From assembly GCA_902729315.2 (NCBI GenBank), contig LR746272.1, positions 6,821,827-6,885,826 of the forward strand: a stretch of DNA of 64,000 bases, given 5' to 3'. Of the stretch, positions 1 to 12,900 are shown one piece after another (the first letter of the stretch is position 1; every line of letters starts with the position of its first letter). A program made the translations under genes and the position numbers. Below the pieces are notes generated by a model. It saw only the letters and a list, made by a program, of their open reading frames with translations, had not been told where the DNA came from and made no database searches. Origin of the DNA: Spirodela intermedia. Its lineage: Eukaryota; Streptophyta; Magnoliopsida; Alismatales; Araceae.

Positions 1-971
1 TTAACGCCATGATTAATTGAGCAAATATCCCATGTGGTCTAGTTAGCAACTGTAAGTTGCCCACATGCTATTGTTAGTGCTCTGGATCATGGAGATATTG
101 AGTTAAGTGCTTAGATGTGCATGCTTCTTAATTTTATTTGATAGTTACATACATTAAAATCTCAAGAGGAGCTTTCTGAGTACCTTGTATTTGAAGAGCT
201 CTTAAAGAAGATCAGTTAGCAGTGCTTGCGGTCTCTTGTTCCACTCATGAGGAGATTCCTTATCAACTTTACTTTATACTAGTGAAACAGACCATGTGAG
301 GGCAATGAAACTGACCCCCTCTCAGGGTTTGAAACAGCTTCTAATAGACAAAGCAATTAATAAGCAGGTAGAGAGTAAGAGAAGCAACACATGAGAATTC
401 TCGTGGTATGGCTATGCAATTCTTATATTCGCCGATAGAGATGATGGTATTTCCTGGGAAGACTAGTCTGTCCTCCCTCTCTCCCGATCTCTTGGATGAT
501 CTAATGCTTCAAATCTAATAGATTTCAGGAAACACAAACTACTATAATACATGATTTCTTGTCTGTTTTAGACAGTTTCCTATCTGCAACTCTCTAACTG
601 GGATGTGTAAGAGTTTCCACTTATATTTGACTCGTGTACCACATCCCCCAAAAATTTCCGATTTGAATGTCTTTTTCAAATAGGAATAAGCGTCTCCGAA
701 TTTTTTTTGAGAGGAAAAACCTGACACCCCGTGGAATTGATAAAATAAAATAATCGTTATCTATAAATAATGTCACTTTCACGTGGATTGGCTGATTCTG
801 ATCAGTATTTAGCTTTTATCAGCGGTACAAGTAGGAAGCCAGCAAAGCTGTTTCACCACACTTATTATTCTTATCATATGATGTTCAGAGGCTAAAGCAC
901 CATTTGGCGTACTCTTTATTTATCTCTGATGAAACTAATTTTTGACGTCCTGACTTGGCCCTTTGTTGCAG
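1..971 (+). other. Intron sequence upstream of the first visible ALA2 exon
   Basis: No exon of the neighbouring flippase gene and no other gene could be recognised here. The coding sequence just before the first visible exon (the stretch leading to the DGET motif) is absent, so this is read as the 3' part of a long ALA2 intron that ends at the acceptor AG at 970-971. The sequence is AT-rich with no repeat that I recognise. The short open frames here show no family resemblance. Confidence 0.6.
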
Positions 972-3900
972 ACGGCTGCTTTAGATGGTGAGACCGACCT
1001 GAAGACGAGAGTTATACCTACAGCCTGTGCTGGGTTGGCTTCTGAATTGCTATACAAAATTAAGGCAAGTAAATAGTTTTTCTACGATATGAGATTGAAA
1101 ATATTTTGACTCGGAAATTCGATCCTCTCACCCTGGATGGTTTCAATTTTAATTTACAGGGAGTGATCGAGTGTCCAAATCCAGATAAGGATATTAGAAG
1201 ATTTGATGCTAATTTGCGGTTGTTTCCTCCGTTTATTGATAATGACTTGTGCCCGTTAACAATTAACAACACGCTGTTGCAGTCATGTTATTTGAGAAAT
1301 ACAGAATGGGCATGTGGAGTAGCTGTATACACAGGTCATACTTTCTTTCCTCAAAGTGTCAAACCCTTGCCTAATTTATTGTGACGTTGTTACCTTCATA
1401 TACCTACCTTTAATGCATGACTAGGATGGGTATTTTTTTCGTACTTCATATACTTGGAAGTTTCCTTGATTTTGGTCACGGTACAATCCAAAAAATTCAA
1501 AACTGAACATTACGTTATGAATAGTATACTCTGCAGTAATATCGACGTAATATACTCTGCAGTAATTCATAAAAAGAAACAGATAAATAGTTAATCCGAG
1601 AAAGGTAAAAATTAAAACATATGGAGTTTTAAGGTACAAGTCACGACTTCTTATTTAACTTGGTAAATTTGGATATCTCCTTGATCCATGTGAGTCACAT
1701 GAGTTTGCTTGATGCCTCTTTTATCATTTTCCAATACTCAATTTAAATCTGAAATCGTTCGTCAATAGTACAAGTGTCACACGAATTGTTTGTATATTGA
1801 TATCTGATCCAGCTGCCGCTATGACTCTAGCTTAAGGGATGTCCTTCCATACTGTAGAGATTATTACTGATATTGTCAGGTGGAATATCTCACTCGACTT
1901 AATTTTCGATTAATTAATCCATGTTACAGTCCATCTTATTACCTCTTATTTTCATCTGCTTTTCCCAATTAGTGAATGAGAGATAACAGTCGAAGCCAAC
2001 CTAGTGTCTTCTCGACATCTTTGGATGCATTCCCATCCTTTTTACCTCGTACACGAGGTATATCTTGGAGAATGTCGGTGACATTGCATATGTGAGGTGG
2101 ATGGCCACCTGTTATAGAAGAATAGGTAGGATACAATCCATAAGAGTGGTGCATATTAAATGTCGATGATTCTCGTGAAATCTTATTGCATTTCTTTGCA
2201 ACTCCATAAAAAGTAAAAAAGTGAAAGGTCTTGGGAGATATGGATCATAGATTTAGTCCAACAGTAAAATTACCTCTGGGATTATGCTCTGATTTTTTCG
2301 TATGGCATTATTATTGTTTCCTATTAGCGAGAATAATTGCTACCATGTCAAAATTGGTGGACTATCTAATGGCTGAGTTTCTTATGTTTCTATGTTGATT
2401 ATTTTACATTCATTTGTCTGCCTAATTTTGTTTTCCTTATTTTAGGTAATGAAACAAAATTAGGAATGAGCAGAGGAATACCTGAACCAAAACTCACTGC
2501 AGTTGATGCCATGATTGATAAGTTGATTGGAGCAATATTTTTGTTCCAGATTGTTGTAGTTATTGTTCTAGGGTTTGCTGGGAACATATGGAAAGATACT
2601 GAAGGCCAGCAGGTCGGTCACTCTTTTTTTATACCACTTTTTCTTTAACCTTCGAGTTTCATACATTGGCTAGGTCCAGACCATTGACATCACTATGTCG
2701 TCTTTTTATCTATTTATATGAGCCAGTCAGGAGGTAGTTTTATATCATTATTGAAGGAATTCTTTTTCTGAACTGTTGTTTCCTAGTTTACATTGATAAA
2801 TCCCTGCCCAAATTTAAGTGGGAAATCGGATACCTGCTCTGCTTGTCGTCTTTCTCATGATCTTATAATTTATGGCAAAACATACTTTATTTTTGTATTG
2901 GTAACAGAGTTCAATGGATAAATGATAATCGGGTGGACTTATTTTGTGTCTTTAAATTCGGGGCTTAGTAATCAGTTATTCAATTGTGTCTATGAAGTGT
3001 TTTAGTTTTGGCCTGATTCTTTTTTTTTTTAAGAGTTGGATCAATTACGAGGTTGGGATTTTAGTACCTAAATAAAACCGAAAGACTGCCATCGTGACCT
3101 TTTATACCCTCATGAAAGTTACTTAACTGGTGTTTGATTTAATTACATCGTGAGGTTAACTAGGATTTTTGGCTAGTTCACTGTGAGGTATGGTATCTTA
3201 AAACCGTTTGTCAATGACAATCATCTCTTCATTTGATGCTTAATTTTACTGTGTAGAAGTCAGGAATATAGATGGCTGGCCATGTAACTCGTTTCCATGC
3301 CTTTTACGATTAATTGAGTTTGATATTTGCGAATTTGTGAGGCTCTTCTTGAATAGATTAGCAAATATTCATGCTCTGAACTTATTCTTCATTAATAAAT
3401 TTCTACATTTACTTTTTATTTTTAGTTTTTGGTTTGATCTCGTAGAATTTCTAGTGGAAATTCTAAGTTGATCGTTAAACACATTTTTTGTGGTATTCCT
3501 GTTGTCAGAATCGAGCTTTCATAATTGAATCACGTAATCAGACTAGATGAGCCGTCATGGGGAAGCAATAATGCAATATTCATTGTACAATCTCTTGGAT
3601 TTTATTTCCAAAAATATCTCAAGAAAAGAGTCAAGTATTTTTTGAACCTCTACAAGACTGCAAGCTTAAAGTCTTTCATGCCTACTACCTTGGTCAAATG
3701 CTCCTCTGTCACCTATTATATGTGAGAATGCATCAGCAAATTATCCAGAAGAATGACTGATATATTGATATCCAATAAGCAGTCTTTGTAATGCACAGCA
3801 TCCATCCCCTATGCTTTCTCTTGGTTGTCAAATCCACTGCATAGCTTTAAACTGTGTCATGTTAATTATCAGGATAAACTAGACATTTACGTTTTCCTTT

Positions 3901-6900
3901 GCGGTTGTGTTTATTTCGTTTTTATTTGTAAAAGAAGGTCATTAATTCTGATGAAACTTCTAGATTCGAATCTTGTAAAATTGAGTAGATAACATTATGA
4001 CAACGTGGTTGCTTTCCTGATTCATGACTTATTTTATTTCTTGTAGCAATGGTATGTTATGTACCCAGTTGAAGGGCCATGGTACGAACTCTTGGTTATC
4101 CCCCTCCGGTTTGAGCTTTTATGCTCTATTATGATCCCCATATCTATAAAGGTAACAAGCTCCTTAACCTTACTAAGTCTGTTCACTCCTTAAGGCTCCA
4201 AATAGCTGTTCACATTTGACAGACTTTGATGTTTACTTTATGAGAGTTGTTCCGTCCTTTCTGTGTATAATTTTTACGAAATTTACGTGCACTTTTTGGT
4301 GATTATACTTCCTAAGGTAATTTCATTGCCTAGGAAAGCTTTGAGACGGAATTGTCGTCCTTTTTTATTACTGTGATCTGTTTATGATTCATAATTTTGT
4401 ATTACCTTTGTTTTGGAGTTATATGGTAAATCTGAGTATAAGTTGGAGAGGAGGATGTTGCTTTATTCAAGATCATGAGATTGGGATTGAATCCAACTAA
4501 GGGAGGTCCAATTCCCTTTCAAATCTTTGGCTGGTCCAAATTGAGAAATTTTTAAATGGCATGTGAGAACTGTGTATGTTTTAGGATATTTAACACTGAA
4601 ACCTTGCGCGAGATGAATAATTTATAAATAGACATTCATGAGGGTGGTAGTTATTGTCAGCAGAGGGTAAAAGTGATGTTCTGGCCGTCTGTAGCAAGCA
4701 AAGGCAATGTAATTTTTTCTCTGCTATCAATCCTCATTTTTTGTGTTTTTCTATTTTTTCTGTTCCTTGTAATTTTTCAGAATCAGCCAATCCCTTCTTT
4801 GTTTCTTTTTCTCTTCCTCTGATGGAGGTAAAGTCTGTATACAATTGGTTGAACAATGTGGGATTATCTGCTGTCATATCTTTTGTTTTATGTTTTTATT
4901 CTGGGCGGTTGTATCCGGACTTGGAGCGTCATAGGGGACCGAGTCCACAATTTTTTTTTTTCTAGAACTGTGCCCTGATTTTAAGCACTACAGTAACCAG
5001 AGATTTTTGTGTCTCTTGCCCAGAATGTGTGATTATAACGAATTAAAGGCTCTTTCTCGCTGATATTTGATGTTTACCTTTTACTCACAGATCACTCGAA
5101 TGATTTGCGTACAAAACGTTTTGAAAACTTTCCTTTGTTTATTGCAGATATCTCTAGATCTCGTAAAGAGTGTGTATGCAAAATTTATTGATTGGGATGA
5201 AGAAATGTATGATCAAGATGCTCAATGCCCTTCTCATGCTGCAAAGTACAATTCATAACCCTTTTACCAATAATCGAGTGAAGCTTCTATCATGTTCTCC
5301 AATAATGGTGCTCTCTGATTTTGGCAGTACTGCAATCAGTGAGGACTTGGGACAAGTTGAATACATTTTGACTGACAAAACTGGGACTCTCACTGAAAAT
5401 AAGATGATCTTTAGGAGATGCTGCATCAATGGCACATTTTATGGAAACAATTCCGGGGATGCTTTGAAAGGTTTATATTTTTTCTATGATGCTCTATGAC
5501 CTTCATTTATCTGTCTCACTTTTAGTTTGACTTTTATCTCAACATTCTATACTAATATAAGAAACCAAGGCAGATTGTCAACCTTGGTTATGTGCCTTGT
5601 GATGAAGAACACTGGCAAATGGTTGGAAAGAGATGGAGCCCTGGGAAAAATTCCTAGGGTGGCAGGGCTATACCTTAGGGCATTCGGTGAAAGCCTGGAA
5701 CACAAAGAGAAACATAGGTTAGGAAGGAGGATATTCCTTCAGGATAAGAGAAAGCTCGGCACACCAGGACAGGTCATCAGTAGGTGAAGGAGGATATTCC
5801 TTCAGGGAATAGGAGAAAGCTCGGCAAACCAAGACAAATCGGATATCCTTCTGGGAATAAGAGGAAGCTCGGCACACCAAGACAAATCATCGGAAGGGGA
5901 AGGAGGATATTCCTTCAAGGAATAAGAGAAAGCTCGGCACACCAAGACAAATCATCGGAAGGGGAAGGAGAGATAGCTTTGAGCAGTAGGAGAAGGCCTG
6001 GAACACTAGGTGAAACGGTCGAAATCAATACCTTTTGCGTAGTAGGAGATAACCCAGAATACCAAGAGGAATCGTTGGATGAGGAGGATGTCTTGAGCAG
6101 TGGGACAGACCATGGAATATCAAGAGAGAACATGCTGCAAGAGTTGTGGAAGATGTAGAGATCTGGGCTTGAATCCATAAAGGTCAAATCTAGATGGAGG
6201 AATTAATTCTGAATCCACAGAATTGGGGTTTTGACCTTGAATCCACAAAGGGAGACAACCTTGAATCCACGAGATCGAAGATAGGAACTTTGAATTCTCA
6301 AGGGGGTGTTTGAATTTACAAGTGAAGAAAACCTCATAGGAGAGAAACTCAAAAATTAGAATTATATGCCTTGAGCATTCTATTTGTGAAAAAAACTCGT
6401 CCTTGAGTCAAAAACTTCTGAATCACCATAATACTCATAAATATCACACAAATTGAATGTGGTTGAGATACCAATATCAGCAAGAAGCTCGATGAGGTAA
6501 GCATTATCATTGATTCATAATAGCATTCTGAATTGTCCATACTTTTTTGCTTTCAGTTTGTTGTAAGAACCAATCAAAAATCGTTCTTTTCATAAATAAA
6601 TCATAAGAACTCAGACTTCGAATATCTCCTTCCTTTTTTTCTGATCTACAACTGTCTTGTACTTTCATAATTCATTGATAGATTTCGTTGAAGACCTTCG
6701 TGGATTATTTTGATGTAATCCCTTATATTGTTTGCACCAATTATCTTTCTAGTTTGTCATGACAACGCAATAAATCCAAAGAAATCTTTGGAGGAAAATA
6801 ATAAACTGTAGAAAAGGGAGATTTGTTAGTTGAATTATCAACAATAGAATTATAAGAAAATTCTGCTTGTGCCAGAGTTTAGTCTCATTGTCTTGGTTTT

Positions 6901-9900
6901 TCTCTTGAAATGCACCAAATTAAATTCCCAAGGGTATTGTTGATGACTTTTGTTTGACCATTAGTGTGTAGGTGGTTGGTATTGCTGAATTTTATAAATG
7001 TATCAAATCTGTTCCAAAGTGTTTGCCAAAAGTGAGATAGAAAATTAGGTTCTCTATCATATGTAATTGATTCAAGAACACTATGTAAACTAACAATCTC
7101 TTTGAAGAAAAAGGTTTGCTACTTTCATTGCATCATTTGTCTTCTTGGATGCAATGGAATGGACCATTTTAGAAAATCAGTTTACTATTACGAAAACAGA
7201 ATTTGTTCTTTCTTGTATTCGTAGAATGCCCAAAATAAAATTTCGTAGAATTGGAAGTGGAGTGTACAAATTAGTATTTTGACGCTGTCCTTTGTTGACT
7301 TGGCACATGTGACACTTCTGTACAAAAATTTCAACAGCCCCCTTAAGTTGAGGCCAGAAATACTGTTCTTTGACCAAGTGTAAGGTCTTGTCATGGTCCT
7401 AATCTTCCAGAGAATAATTCACGAAACAACTTTTCCCTTAATGAGACTTAGGGAATACAAAGCTCTATTCCATGAAATAAGAAATCGTCTTGTATATGAA
7501 AACACTTTTGATTTTCTTGACCTGCAAATATCTCAAACTGGTGCAGAATCTTCATCATTATATTGAATTATTTCACATAGTCAAATCTAGTGATTTAATA
7601 TAGAGGGTCACAAACAGGCTATTTTTCTACTTAATGCATCTGTCACTTGGTTTAGCTTTTTAGGCTTATTCTTGATCACAAAAATAATACGTTGGATGAA
7701 AGAAATCCATCTAGCATACATTTTATTAACAAAAGTTCGAGTATTGACTGATTCTAGAGCCTAATAGTCACTGTACAAAATAAACTCATGTTGTATCATA
7801 TAATGTTCCCAAAAATGTAAAGCTCGAATAGCAACATCAAATTCTAATTCAAATGTCATCTACATTTTTATAACATATGAAAGTTTTTTGCTGTAGAAGG
7901 CTATTGCTCAACCCTCCGGGGACAACATAGTTTTAAACCCCACTATAGAAGGATCACGTTCAACTTCAAATAATTTATCAATATTAGGCAGTGCTAAAAC
8001 TGGAGCATAATATATTTTTTCTTTGATTAGGTCAAAACTTGTACCTACTTCATTAGTCTACTTGAAATTTATTTTTTTCATACACTTTGTGATTGGGACA
8101 TAATTGCACTGAAATGTTTGATAAAAAGAAGTTAAAACTATGGAAACTTCAGACTTGATAAATGTTCTGTGGTGCTGCTCATTCATTAATTGCCTAAACT
8201 TTCTCCTCGTCTGCCTTGATTTCATCTTCACTGACAGCAAAATTTAAAAACACTAAATTGTGAGTCATGAAGTTGCATTTCTTCAAATTTAGGTATAGGT
8301 AATTTTACTATAGAACTTGGAACACTACTGTCAAATGACTGACATATTTTTCCTCTATTTTATTGAAGGGCAAAATATCACTCAAATAAATAATAAAAGT
8401 TTCAATAAATATTTTCAAAACTTGATTCATTATCCTCATAAATGTGCTTGGTGCATTTGACAAAGCAAATAGCATATAACTTATTTGTATAGACTTACCT
8501 TTATCTTAAAAGTAATTTTCTACTCGTCTCCTAGTTGAATTCTTATTTGATGGTATCTACTTTTTTAATCAACTTTTGAAAATATTTTAGACCCAAAAAG
8601 CATGTCCAACATGTCATCAATTTGTGGAATGAAAAATATGTACTTAATTATAATTTTCTTGATGGCACGGTTGTCAACATAGATTTGCCAGCTTCCATCC
8701 TTTTTGGGCACTAGTAGTGCATGAATTGAGCATGGGCTCATACTTTCTCTAATTGACCCTTTTGTTAGTAACTGTTCAACCTGTTTTTTTAACATTCAAT
8801 TTTCTTTCAGACTCATTCTGTAGTGGGGCAGGTTTGGTAAACTGGCTGCTGGAGTAAAATCGATCTTATGTTGAATATGATACAGGTCGTAAATGATTAT
8901 GCATATTTTGCATAGAAGAAAATTCATATAGAACTGTGTGAATAGATTCTAAAATATTTGTGTCAACTTTGAATTCTGACTTTAATTTTTGAACAACAAC
9001 AAGGAATTCAGACATACCATCTAGATTATTGAAAAACTCCTTTTGATCGATTAGTATAACCTTCTTTTTTTCGTGTATGTCTTTGCCTCTTTATCCTTAC
9101 TGTTGCAGTTATTGTAAGAAAGAAATGAAGGATAGAAAGAAGTTTTAGTGCTCCCACATTACCTTAGAACTGTCTCACATTTATGGTGTTTTAGTCTATT
9201 GCTCTTACTTTGTGGGAGAATGGAGTTGCTCTGTCATTGGTTTCATAGCTAATAGGCCTTGCTTTTGACTTTTTAAATTTCCATAGCATCCGTCATCTAA
9301 AAAAAAATCAGGTTTTCCAATTAAGTACGAAATTTAGATTCCGTACACAATAGTCGATCTCTTTTCTGCTGTCCACTATTCATAGCCACTCTTTTTTGTT
9401 ATATTTTTTTTATAGAAAAGTTGTCCTCGTGATTTAATTTTCATGAGTCAGTCTATTGTGTGATGGTGCCTGCTCGAGGTAAACTTCTCATATACCACAT
9501 GATGTTATTTACTGTTTTAAAGCGTGCAATATGTTGGATACTAGGGGTTTCAAAAGGTGTGATATGTATTATTCTCCTCATTTGGGTCGGATTATTTCTT
9601 TAGACATATGTGTAGAAATATTAATCTCCTCATTTGAGTCAGGTTTTTCTTCAGTTCATGCATTATTTCATAGTTGGAATTGGATAATTTCATCTTACTC
9701 CAAATGCTTTATTATTCTAACAAATTTTCTTTTCTAGATAGATGGTGAACTGCTCAATGATGTTGTCAACAATGTCCCTGATGTCGTCAGATTTCTTACA
9801 GTCATGTCGATTTGCAACAGTGTTGTGCCAACTAAAAGGTGCTCTTACTCTTTAATAACATAGAACTAGTAAGTGCACCAGAACATCTTTGTTTCTATTG

Positions 9901-12900
9901 AGTAAGAACATCTTGCTGCTCACAGTCCTAGTGGAGAAATCTCCTACAAAGCCCAGTCTCAAGATGAAGATGCTCTTGTCAATGCTGCTGCTCACTTGCA
10001 TATGGTTTTTGTAAATAGAAATGGAAATGTTCTCGGTAAGACCTCTGAGGCACAACTTTTCCCTCTGATAGCTCTTTTAAAAGTATTTATTTAATTTATT
10101 TCACTTGGATGTGTCATATTATAGATTTTGTTGTTTTAGTTATCTATGGCTCAGGGGGCTTATTATTTAATCTATTGGTTTTACAGAAGTAAATTTCAAT
10201 GCCTCAGCTGTTCGCTATGAGCTGCTGGATGCTCTAGAGTTCACATCTGATCGTAAGAGAATGTCAGTGGTTGTCAGAGACTGTCAGAACGGGAATATAC
10301 TTCTCCTGTCTAAAGGAGCAGACGAAGCAATTCTCCCCTTTGCCTCCAATGGTATTTCTTCCTATATACATTCTACTAGCTAGCAAATAATGATGTTTAT
10401 ACACACAGACATACGCATATGTGCGTAATCTGTTAGAGGGCCGTATCTATGGAAATGAGTTGGCGCTTAACCACCTCCCTGATACGGTGCTTCAGCCATC
10501 CTCTTGGTAGGATTGGCTTAAAGGCGCAAGTTCCCAAAGTGGCTTAAAGCCCCTGCCTGGGATTCATTGTTGTTGTTTTTGGCTATCCACTTAGATTATA
10601 ATAATTGTTGATTACGTTTATGATCTAATTATGAGATCCAACAATTGGAATTACCAGTTGTTAGGACATACTGAAGTTCATGCCGTGTACTTCAGACCCT
10701 AGCAATGTATTTATTTTCCAACAAAGAAATGCGTGGAGAAGCCTCTACTAATATTTATTACATCTTTCCGAGCCTTGTCCAACCTCCTCTTTGTCATGTG
10801 CAAAACAGTGTGTATGAAATTGACTTGAAAGACCACTGCATGTAGCCCATCTTGTCTTCAGGTGCCTTTCAAAGAATTGAGAGGCATTGGGAAGAGACAT
10901 TTCTGTAGTCTTCTGTATTGTTCACTTCCTTTGTTAATAATTTTTTTTTTGTTTTCCATCATACTAAATGTTGAAATATCTGGTTTCTTATATGCTCCCT
11001 TAGATATGCATTATCGCATCCAAGTTGCAGTTTATCTCCTTGCTTAGTTTGAACTCCACAGAGCAGACTGAACAGAGGGGAATGATAACATACGTTGCTG
11101 CAAAAATTTTGACACTGATTTCAGATGAGGCTCATAATACATATAGGCCAATAAGGCGTTTGGTTGTTATTGATTCCTGAATAGCATGACTGTGGCTTAT
11201 GTAATGAAGGAAAATTGTGCAAGGTTAGATTAATCTTCAGTCTAGCTGGGAGTGAAAATGACAGAATAAAGGCTTGCCAGGTATGGGGTAGATGTTACTA
11301 TATGCTAACGTAGAATTCAGAACACTTCTTTTTCAGCCAATCTTAATCCACAAGTTGAAGTTGTGTTTTGGTGGAAGACCTCTTCTCAGAAGATCCAAAG
11401 CTCTTGATTAGTTGATCCACTAAGTCTGAGCACTGTTTGTGGATGCATAATAGATCTGGGGGTACCTCCATCGTTGTCTTTTGAAGTTAAATGCATTTTA
11501 AACAGTTTTCTTTGTGATAAAAGTATCATAATAAAAGATTAGTTAGCTAATATAACCACAGGTTGAGATCATCTTGGGTTAATAATATCTGTTGTTACAA
11601 AGAGAAAACAGAAAAAAATAGTCAACTCAAAACGCCTACTGGTGATGTTGAAGCCTCATCGTTGTTCAAATTTCCTTGAACATTAACCACAAGTTCCTAG
11701 TTAAGTCTTCAGAAATGTTTCCGTATTGGAAGACAGCATTTCTAGCACTGTCAGATGAAGGGAAAGGTTCCTTGTTTTTATTGTTTTTGAGATTTAAGGT
11801 TAAGTCACTTTCAAACTGGAATCCAGGTTGTCAATCTGATTCAGCAGGTTGGAGCTCTTTTGTTGTCAAGAGGCGGTGAAAAGGGCAGTATACTGCCAAT
11901 CAGTGAAGTAATATATGAAATTCCTACACAGATATTTTACCTCATGTGTGAAACTTAGTCAGTCTTCACTCTCCAGCAAAAGTTGTTCTGAGCTTTAATC
12001 ATTGTCCTTTTTCCATCTTTCTTCACATCTTTGTGATAAATATTTGTGCTTTTTATAGAAATAATTCTCCAGGCACTTGGGTAAATTCTTAATTCAAGCG
12101 CTATTAAGTTTTTAGATTCTCATATTGAAGTTGCTGTTTAACTTGTGAGCATCACAGATATTAAACGATAGATATTTACTGGTTGTGACCACATTTTACC
12201 AGGTCAACAAATAAGGAGTTTTAGTGATGCTGTTGAACAGTATGCACAATCTGGCTTGCGTACGCTATGTTTGGCCTGGCGTGAGCTAAATGAAGATGAA
12301 TATACAGAATGGTCTTTGATGTTTAAAGAAGCAAACAGTACACTGGTTGACAGAGAGGTAAAGACAGATAATTCATTCTTAGTTTTGTTAAGAGTTGACA
12401 AAAAGGTCCTGTTATTGCCTAACGATTTTCCTATGCAGTGGAAACTAGCTGAGGTATGCCAGAGATTGGAGCACGATCTTGAAATTCTTGGAGTTACAGC
12501 GATAGAGGATCATCTTCAGGTCAACATTGGTCTATGTATTGATTCGCTTAATTTTTTTGGAGAAACACTGCTTTCATTATTTCATGTCCCATTTACAACA
12601 TCTTGCAGGATGGTGTGCCTGAAACTATCGAGACACTTCGAAAAGCAGGAATAAACTTCTGGATGTTGACTGGAGACAAACAGAGCACTGCCATCCAAAT
12701 TGCACTTTCGTGCAACTTCATTGCACCAGGTTTGTTCAGATTTGTAAACATTTTTTTTGTAAAACATTTATATTTTCCTTGACTAAGGTGCACATTTGAT
12801 GCGGGACACCATGCATTTGACTGACTTTGAGAGCAATTGGCAAATGTCAATTTAAATGAAGGTTGGCCAACTAAATAAATATCTTCTTTGAATAGTCACA

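Noticed and set aside
10430-10570. Possible tRNA- or SINE-like segment (contains GGTTAAGCGCC on the minus strand)
   Set aside because: No cloverleaf, no paired A and B boxes, and no acceptor stem could be built.
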